Source of the DNA: an uncultured Collinsella sp.
Lineage (GTDB): Bacteria > Actinomycetota > Coriobacteriia > Coriobacteriales > Coriobacteriaceae
Assembly (NCBI GenBank): GCA_900556605.1
Contig: USPC01000015.1
Span: 1 to 21,629 of the forward strand
Direction of reading: 5' to 3'
Length of the DNA stretch: 21,629 nucleotides
Each line of letters opens with the position of its first letter. Position 1 is the stretch's first letter. The position numbers and the translations under genes were made by a program. Below the pieces are notes generated by a model. It was not told the DNA's origin, searched no databases, and saw only the letters and a program-made list of their open reading frames with translations. Of this stretch, positions 16,491 to 21,629 are shown piece by piece.

Positions 16491-17127
16491 GGGTGTCCTC
16501 CGAAGGCACATCCTCGTCATTTTCGTTCTCGTCAGCATGGCCGTTCTCGTCCTCGGCCACCCAGCGCAGCAAGTCAACCGAGGTAATGCCGTAGCGCTTC
16601 TCTCGCACGGTCTTAAAACAAGCCGGATGAGCACCTGCATCGGATGCGGCATGCTCAAACAGGGCAAAGGCCCCGGGTGCCAGCAATCCCTGCTGGGAAA
16701 GATTCTGCAGCAGCTCCTCGACCGGCTCGGCGCCAAAGGCATACGGCGGATCGAGCAAAACCAAATCGAAGGGGCCGCCCGGCACGCGACCGCGCGAGGC
16801 ACTCGCCAGAACATCGCCGGTAACGACACGCCAACGCGAGCGGTCGCGGCACAGCGACTCGATATTCTTAGTGATCAGACGGGCGGCATTGCGATCGATC
16901 TCGAACGTGGTGAGCGAGCGGGCGCCACGCGAGAGCATCTCGATTCCCAGGGCGCCGGAGCCGCCAAAGGCGTCCAGCACGCGGACCTCGTCCAGATCGA
17001 AGTCGAACGCCGACATGAACATGGACGCGCATGCCTCGCGCACGCGATCGGTCGTGGGACGGGTGACATCGCGCCCACGCGGCTCTTCGATCTTGCGGCC
17101 GCGCCATTCACCGCCGATGATTCTCAT
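16483..17127 (-). CDS. rsmD: 16S rRNA (guanine966-N2)-methyltransferase RsmD
   Basis: RsmD methylates G966 (E. coli numbering) in 16S rRNA. The 214-residue protein starts MRIIGGEWRGRKI and carries RPTTDRVREA, the SAM motif LDAFGGSGALG (51-61) and the catalytic LDPPYA (125-130). The last 23 or so residues form an Asp/Glu/Asn-rich acidic tail that is absent from compact RsmD proteins; its role is unknown. The ATG overlaps the recG stop (ATGA), with AAGGAGG 10 nt upstream. Confidence 0.96.
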   Translation of the reverse strand: MRIIGGEWRGRKIEEPRGRDVTRPTTDRVREACASMFMSAFDFDLDEVRVLDAFGGSGALGIEMLSRGARSLTTFEIDRNAARLITKNIESLCRDRSRWRVVTGDVLASASRGRVPGGPFDLVLLDPPYAFGAEPVEELLQNLSQQGLLAPGAFALFEHAASDAGAHPACFKTVREKRYGITSVDLLRWVAEDENGHADENENDEDVPSEDTHE

Positions 17128-19301
17128 CCTCCGCTGACCTCCTTAAAGATATGTCGATAACGCATGGCAACCGCGTCGCGCAAGGGGCGCGTCGCCACGG
17201 AGTCAAGGCTGCAAGCATACCGCAAGAGCTCGACCGCGTCCAAATGGGCCCATTCGATAAGATCCTCGTCGGCGTCCAGGTCAACAAAGCGCAAGGTCAC
17301 GCCGCCGTGCTGGCGATAGCCCAGGATCTCGCCCTCGTGGCGCAGGCGCAGGTCCATCTGGGCGAGCGTAAAGCCGTCCGAGGTCTTTTCGAGGGACTGG
17401 AGACGGTCTTGTGCCGCCGAGGCGCCGCCGTTGCCCTTGGAGTGCGTCATGACCAGGCAGGTACCCGACACGCTGCCGCGGCCCACGCGGCCGCGTAGCT
17501 GATGCAGGGCCGCCAAGCCAAAGCGCTCACCGTTCTCGATAACCATGACGGTGGCGTTGGGCACGTCGACGCCCACCTCGACCACCGTGGTCGAGACGAG
17601 CACGTCGATCTCGCCGCGCTTGAAGGCATCGATCACGCGGTCCTTCTCCCCCGCCGGCATGCGGCCGTGAAGGCGTTCGATGATAAGTCCCGGCAGGGCC
17701 AGGCGCAGTCGGTCGAGCTCGGTTGCCGTATCGTGCAGCGGTACAGGCACGGTTACGCGGCCCTCGTCGTCGCGGGCGATACCGGGTACGTCTTCCAGCT
17801 CATCGGCCGAGTCACTCGGCTCCACGAGGGGGCAGATCACATATGCCTGTTGGCCCTTTTCGTGCGCCTCGCGGATGGCGCCGTAGGCCAGGTCGCGGCT
17901 CGACTCGGTGAGCACGCGCGTCGTGACGCCCGCCCCCGGAACAGGTCGATGGCGGATGATGCTCGTGTCTAGGTCGCCGTAGACCGAAAGCGCCAGCGTA
18001 CGCGGGATGGGCGTCGCCGTCATAACGAGCAGGTCGGCACCCGGGCCCTTGGCACGCAGGGCATTGCGCTGGCCCACACCAAAGCGGTGCTGCTCGTCGA
18101 TAACGACAAGCGAAAGATGCTTAAACGTCACGTCATCCGAAAGGACCGCGTGGGTACCAAAGAGGACATCGAGCTCGCCCGATTCCAGCTGCGCATGGAT
18201 CCGCTCGCGCTCGGCCGCCGGCGTGGCACCCGTCAGGAGCGCCCAGGACATGCCAGCCTGCGAGAGCAAGGGGCCGGTCTTATCGGCATATTGGCGCGCC
18301 AGCACGCCCGTAGGCGCCATAACGCAGGACTGAGTTCCCGAATCGGCCGCGACAGCCAGCGCGCAAGCGGCGACGGCCGTCTTGCCGGTACCGACGTCAC
18401 CCAGTAGCAGGCGGTTCATCACGCGTTCGCCATCGCACATGTCGCGCAGGATGTCTTGGAACGCGGCCTCCTGCTCGTCGCTCAGCGAAAACGGCAGGGC
18501 TTCCCTGAGCGCCGCCAGGTGCTCACCCGCGGCGTGGGCGTAGGGAGCGACTTCGACCAAGCCGCCATCGTTGCGCAGACGCAGCGCCAGCTGAAGACAG
18601 AGACACTCCTCGTAGGCAAGACGCCGGCGCGCGATATCGCGCTCGGCCATGCTCGATGGAAAGTGAATTGAACGCAGCGCGCGGGCATTGCTCATCAGAC
18701 GGCGCTTGACGCGCAAACGTGCGGGAATCGGATCGAACGGATTGCCGACGACCTCGAGCGCGCCGCTTACGATGCGGCGCATCCATGCCTGGCTCACGCC
18801 GTCACTTACGTAGTGGACCGGCAAAATGGTACCCGCGGCACGACCGTCCTCAAGCTTTTCAAAATGCGGCGAGGCCATCTGCTTAAAGCCGTAGGCAAAC
18901 TCGACCTTGCCCATCACGGCCAGGCGGTCGCCCTGCTTAAGCTGCTGGGCAATCCAGGGCTGGCGGAAAAAGGCGACCTGAAGCACACCCGTCTCGTCAA
19001 CGAGTGAGACTTCGGTAACCTGCATGCGCGGACGCGGCTGCTTTTGGACGATACGGTCGACCGTGGCGACAATCGTGCAAACGGTGCCGATGGGCGCCAT
19101 CTCGATGGACCACGAGCGGGTAAAGTCGAGGTATCGATGAGGGATATGGAGAAGGAGGTCCCCCACCGTCCGAATTCCCAGACGGCGAAGGGCCTCCTCA
19201 CGTTTACCCGAAACATATTTGAGTCGCGCGATATCCTCGTCGAGCGCATTGCTCTGGGCAAAGCGCTCCGAGACGCGCGGCACGGAGCACAGCTCGGACA
19301 T
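17124..19301 (-). CDS. recG: ATP-dependent DNA helicase RecG
   Basis: RecG remodels stalled replication forks and branched recombination intermediates. The 725-residue protein has the N-terminal helical part (LGIRTVGDLLLHIPHRYLDF, 41-60), an OB-fold wedge domain (about 65-160) and two helicase lobes. Walker A is GDVGTGKT (301-308), the DEQH box is at 402-405, and TATPIPRTLA follows. Motif VI lies within QLRGRVGRG. It is somewhat longer than many RecG proteins because of acidic loop sequence around SDSADELEDVPG. The start is the ATG at 19299-19301; the ribosome binding site there is weak (TAGGC). It is 10 bp after the DAK2 gene. Confidence 0.97.
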   Translation of the reverse strand: MSELCSVPRVSERFAQSNALDEDIARLKYVSGKREEALRRLGIRTVGDLLLHIPHRYLDFTRSWSIEMAPIGTVCTIVATVDRIVQKQPRPRMQVTEVSLVDETGVLQVAFFRQPWIAQQLKQGDRLAVMGKVEFAYGFKQMASPHFEKLEDGRAAGTILPVHYVSDGVSQAWMRRIVSGALEVVGNPFDPIPARLRVKRRLMSNARALRSIHFPSSMAERDIARRRLAYEECLCLQLALRLRNDGGLVEVAPYAHAAGEHLAALREALPFSLSDEQEAAFQDILRDMCDGERVMNRLLLGDVGTGKTAVAACALAVAADSGTQSCVMAPTGVLARQYADKTGPLLSQAGMSWALLTGATPAAERERIHAQLESGELDVLFGTHAVLSDDVTFKHLSLVVIDEQHRFGVGQRNALRAKGPGADLLVMTATPIPRTLALSVYGDLDTSIIRHRPVPGAGVTTRVLTESSRDLAYGAIREAHEKGQQAYVICPLVEPSDSADELEDVPGIARDDEGRVTVPVPLHDTATELDRLRLALPGLIIERLHGRMPAGEKDRVIDAFKRGEIDVLVSTTVVEVGVDVPNATVMVIENGERFGLAALHQLRGRVGRGSVSGTCLVMTHSKGNGGASAAQDRLQSLEKTSDGFTLAQMDLRLRHEGEILGYRQHGGVTLRFVDLDADEDLIEWAHLDAVELLRYACSLDSVATRPLRDAVAMRYRHIFKEVSGG

Positions 19302-19311
19302 GGGCAGTTGC

Positions 19312-20973
19312 CTACTCGATCGAGAAGATCACGGGATAGAGCGGCTGCTCGCCACGATGGGCGTCGACCTCCAGATCGGGCTGAGCCTCCTCAATGGCGT
19401 CGACGATCTCCTGGAAGGCCTCATCGGACAGTTCCTCGCCGGCCAGAATCGTCAGCGCGTCGCCCTCCTCTTCCTCCTGCATACGGTTGATGCAATCGAG
19501 CGTGACCTGCTTCACGTCAGAGCCGACCACATCGATGGAGCCGGCAATGATGCCCATGACGTCACCGGAGTGAATCGGCGAGCCGTCGGAGGCACTGGAG
19601 TCGCGCACGGCGCGGGTGACCTCGCCATCGCGGACCTCGCTGATGGCGTCGACCATAGCGGCAACAGCATCCTCGAGCTCGGAATCGGGCAGGACCGCGA
19701 ACAGCGCAGAGAAGGCCTGCGGGACGGTCTTGGTGGGAACGACTGCAACCTTTTTATCGGTGCAGGCAGAGGCTGCGGCCTCGGCAGCCATGCGGATGTT
19801 GCCGTTATTGGGCAGGATGATGACCGAGGTCGCGTTGACCTGGTCAACGGCGCCCAGCAGGTCTGCAGTCGAGGGGTTCATGGTCTGACCACCCGACACG
19901 ATCACGTCGACGCCGAGGGACTTGAGGATGTCGGCCTCGCCGGAACCGGCGGCAACGGCGACAAAGCCCAGCGCCTTGGCGGGCTCGGAGGCCTTTTCCT
20001 GGTCCTCGTGAATCTTGGCGGTACGGTCGTGGGCCTCCATCTCCATGTTGTGGATAAAGACCTCATAGATCTGACCGAGCTGCAGCATGTGCTCGAGCAC
20101 CAGGTTGGGGGTGTTGGAGTGCACATGGATCTTGTAGTCGGGATAGGCGCCCACGAGTAGCTCGCAGTCGCCCATGGAACCCAGGAACTTAAGGCACTCG
20201 TCCTCGTCAAACGGGGCGTCGGCCTTAAACAGGAACTCGTTGCAGTAGCGGAACTCCGAGCCCTCCCAATCGTCGTTGGCCTCGATCTCAACGCGACCAA
20301 GGGCCGCGTCGCGGGCAGAGCCAGCGGAATCAAACGTGGCGGAGAAATCCTCGACAACGGTGCTGCGGCCAAGCGCGGCGGCAACAAAGTTCTCAAGGAA
20401 AATAGCAAAGCCGAAGGCGCCGGAGTCAACCACGCCGTTCTCCTTGAGGACGGGCAGCAGGTCGGGCGTGCGAGCAACGGACTGATATGCCTCGACGACG
20501 ATGGCGTCGAGCGCGTCCTCGGCCGAGAACTTCTTCTTCTCGCACTCGTCGGCCTTGGTCGAGACATCGCGCAGCACCGTGAGAATCGTGCCCTCGATGG
20601 GCTTGCGGACGGCCTGGAAGGCGACCTTGACGGCACGACGGAACGCAAAGGCGATGTTGGCGGACGTGATGGGCTCATCGGCAGAGACGAGACCCTCGGC
20701 CACGCCGCGCAGGATCTGCGAGGTGATGACACCGGAGTTGCCGCGGGCACCCATCAGGGAGCCGTGAGTGATGGCGGCGGCGATGGCTTCCATGTCGGCG
20801 TCGGCAGGAAGGGCGGAGAGCTCCTTGGTCACCGAAGCGAGCGTGAGCGACATGTTGGTACCGGTGTCGCCGTCGGGTACGGGGAAGACGTTGAGCTTGT
20901 TGATCTCCTCGGCCTTGTCGGAAACAGCAGCCGCAGCGATCGGAAAACAGGTGCGAATGGTCTTTGCAATCAT
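19312..20973 (-). CDS. DAK2 domain protein, FakA/YloV-like (probable fatty acid kinase subunit)
   Basis: In Firmicutes, FakA works with a fatty-acid-binding FakB (DegV family) to phosphorylate free fatty acids, feeding PlsX/PlsY. The 553-residue protein has an N-terminal DAK2 kinase domain (about 10-200) with NVFPVPDGDTGTNM (28-41), whose Asp residues bind Mg-nucleotide, and GARGNSGVITSQ (75-86). A middle domain and a YloV-type C-terminal domain follow. No FakB gene is in the window, so the lipid role rests on family and on sharing a cluster with plsX and acpP. The start ATG is at 20971-20973; the nearest GGAG is 12 nt upstream, so initiation may be modest. It lies 27 bp after the Asp23 gene, as in yloU-yloV. 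Confidence 0.92.
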   Translation of the reverse strand: MIAKTIRTCFPIAAAAVSDKAEEINKLNVFPVPDGDTGTNMSLTLASVTKELSALPADADMEAIAAAITHGSLMGARGNSGVITSQILRGVAEGLVSADEPITSANIAFAFRRAVKVAFQAVRKPIEGTILTVLRDVSTKADECEKKKFSAEDALDAIVVEAYQSVARTPDLLPVLKENGVVDSGAFGFAIFLENFVAAALGRSTVVEDFSATFDSAGSARDAALGRVEIEANDDWEGSEFRYCNEFLFKADAPFDEDECLKFLGSMGDCELLVGAYPDYKIHVHSNTPNLVLEHMLQLGQIYEVFIHNMEMEAHDRTAKIHEDQEKASEPAKALGFVAVAAGSGEADILKSLGVDVIVSGGQTMNPSTADLLGAVDQVNATSVIILPNNGNIRMAAEAAASACTDKKVAVVPTKTVPQAFSALFAVLPDSELEDAVAAMVDAISEVRDGEVTRAVRDSSASDGSPIHSGDVMGIIAGSIDVVGSDVKQVTLDCINRMQEEEEGDALTILAGEELSDEAFQEIVDAIEEAQPDLEVDAHRGEQPLYPVIFSIE

Positions 20974-21000
20974 GGGTATTTGAATCTCCGTTTTCGGATG

Positions 21001-21357
21001 CTAGTTCAGACGGCTCTTGAGCGCGTCGATATGGATGCCGATCTTAAGGCTGGCGGGATCGATCTGGGCGATCTCCTGCAGAGTGAAGGCAACGGAGCTC
21101 GAAAGATTGTGGCAGACGGACTTCATGTTGACGCCGTTCTCGAGCACGACGTGAAGATCGACCGTAAGGCCGTTCTCGTCGGCGGAGACAAGCACGCCCT
21201 TGCGGAGGCGCTGACCGGCAAGCAGGCGCACGCTCTCGGCGCCCTGGAGCTGCTCAGCCATACCGACAACGCCATAGCACGTCATCGCGGCATAACCGGC
21301 AATATCGGCAATAACGTCGTTCGAGACGCTCAGGCTGCCGTTAATGGTCTCAGACAC
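21001..21357 (-). CDS. Asp23/Gls24 (YloU-like) family protein
   Basis: Members of this small family are often linked to envelope stress, and the YloU member is always paired with YloV. The 118-residue protein shows the family pattern: GSLSVSNDVIADIAGYAAMTCYGVVGMA at the start, a central Leu/Val strand region (LTVDLHVVLENGVNMKSVC) and the IDPASLKIGIHIDAL end. The frame is open to 21408, but the GTG at 21355-21357 has AAAGGAG 6 nt upstream and starts the homology, so I chose it over the ATG at 21408. It is first in the long minus-strand cluster. Precise function is unknown. Confidence 0.9.
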   Translation of the reverse strand: MSETINGSLSVSNDVIADIAGYAAMTCYGVVGMAEQLQGAESVRLLAGQRLRKGVLVSADENGLTVDLHVVLENGVNMKSVCHNLSSSVAFTLQEIAQIDPASLKIGIHIDALKSRLN

Positions 21358-21373
21358 AAGAATCTCCTTTTCT

Positions 21374-21390
21374 TGGTGCTCGCGGCACCA
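21374..21390 (-). promoter_or_regulatory. Small hairpin in the leader of the Asp23 gene
   Basis: TGGTGC (21374-21379) and GCACCA (21385-21390) form a perfect 6-bp stem with a 5-nt loop, ending 3 nt before the ribosome binding site (21364-21370). It could affect translation of the first gene of the cluster. It is short enough to be chance. Confidence 0.3.
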
Positions 21391-21414
21391 TGTCGTGGGA
21401 GCAATCATTGCAAT

Positions 21415-21420
21415 ATTCTA
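21415..21420 (-). promoter_or_regulatory. Candidate -10 element for the Asp23-to-ffh cluster
   Basis: TAGAAT on the minus strand is one base from the consensus and would give a leader of about 50 nt. The expected -35 position (21438-21443, ACCTCA) is poor, so either an activator or another promoter may be involved. Confidence 0.3.
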
Positions 21421-21516
21421 CAACGACCGCGGCATGTTGAGGTGGCGGGCCTCGGGATTACATCCTCGACACGAAATGTTGATATGGTAACGTTCGCGAA
21501 CGGCGATCGCGGCATG

Positions 21517-21546
21517 AAAAAACCCGCCGCATAAGCGACGGGTTTT
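21517..21546 (-). terminator. Intrinsic terminator of tRNA-Asn
   Basis: Read on the minus strand, AAAACCCGTCGC and GCGGCGGGTTTT form a 12-bp stem with one G-U pair and a TTAT loop, ending in T6 (21517-21522 on the plus strand). It begins 6 nt after the tRNA CCA end. It separates the tRNA from the Asp23 cluster, which is read in the same direction. Confidence 0.9.
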
Positions 21547-21552
21547 ACAACC

Positions 21553-21627
21553 TGGCTCCCCGGGTAGGACTCGAACCTACAACAGCGCGGTTAACAGCCG
21601 CGTGCTCTACCATTGAGCTACCGAGGA
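21553..21627 (-). tRNA. tRNA-Asn (GUU)
   Basis: The 75-nt minus-strand sequence folds into a full cloverleaf. The acceptor arm TCCTCGG pairs with CCGGGGA. The D arm is GCTC/GAGC. The anticodon stem CGCGG/CCGCG encloses the loop CTGTTAA, with anticodon GTT. The T arm is GTAGG/CCTAC with loop TTCGAGT. The discriminator is G and the CCA end is encoded. The contig stops 2 nt beyond the 5' end, so the promoter is not visible. Confidence 0.98.
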
Positions 21628-21629
21628 AT

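Overview
This GC-rich 21.6 kb contig looks like the chromosome of a member of the Coriobacteriia, probably Collinsella or a close relative. That is inferred from gene order and protein character; no marker was compared with a database. The first 45 bases are not genomic. They match the Illumina Nextera i5 end (ACAC, the index GTAAGGAG, then the 33-nt transposase adapter), and they cut ftsH off at its Walker B motif. The other end stops 2 nt beyond a complete tRNA-Asn gene, so both contig ends are assembly ends.

Left part (46-6367): a 5'-truncated view of minus-strand ftsH, a lone plus-strand corrinoid adenosyltransferase, a compound inverted repeat, a minus-strand MATE transporter, a SpoU/TrmH-type RNA methyltransferase, and the thyA-folA pair (thymidylate synthesis plus recycling of the dihydrofolate it produces). 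Divergent from thyA is the most unusual gene here. It encodes a fusion of a DUF134 helix-turn-helix domain, a NifX/NafY-like dinitrogenase cofactor domain and a 35-residue Cys/His-rich tail. A 12-bp perfect palindrome lies in front of it, and a consensus ribosome binding site with an in-frame ATG lies exactly at the domain junction.

Right part (6485-21357): thirteen genes, all on the minus strand and mostly overlapping or closely spaced. In transcription order they are an Asp23/Gls24 protein, a DAK2 (FakA/YloV-like) kinase, recG, rsmD, coaD, a SepIVA-like coiled-coil protein, DUF177, rpmF, plsX, acpP, rnc, smc, ftsY and ffh (fourteen counting ffh). They join DNA repair, 16S rRNA modification, CoA, lipid and acyl-carrier supply, ribosome parts, RNA processing, chromosome condensation and the SRP targeting pathway. 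The order combines a Firmicutes-like backbone (yloU-yloV-recG ... plsX-acpP-rnc-smc-ftsY-ffh) with an Actinobacteria-like block (rsmD-coaD-SepIVA-DUF177-rpmF). Hairpins in the rpmF-plsX and plsX-acpP gaps suggest that expression is adjusted inside the cluster.

A strong terminator and tRNA-Asn(GUU) close the window. No intergenic stretch exceeds about 300 bases. The largest is about 195 bases, between the Asp23 start and the tRNA. I saw no insertion sequence, CRISPR array, prophage gene or rRNA.
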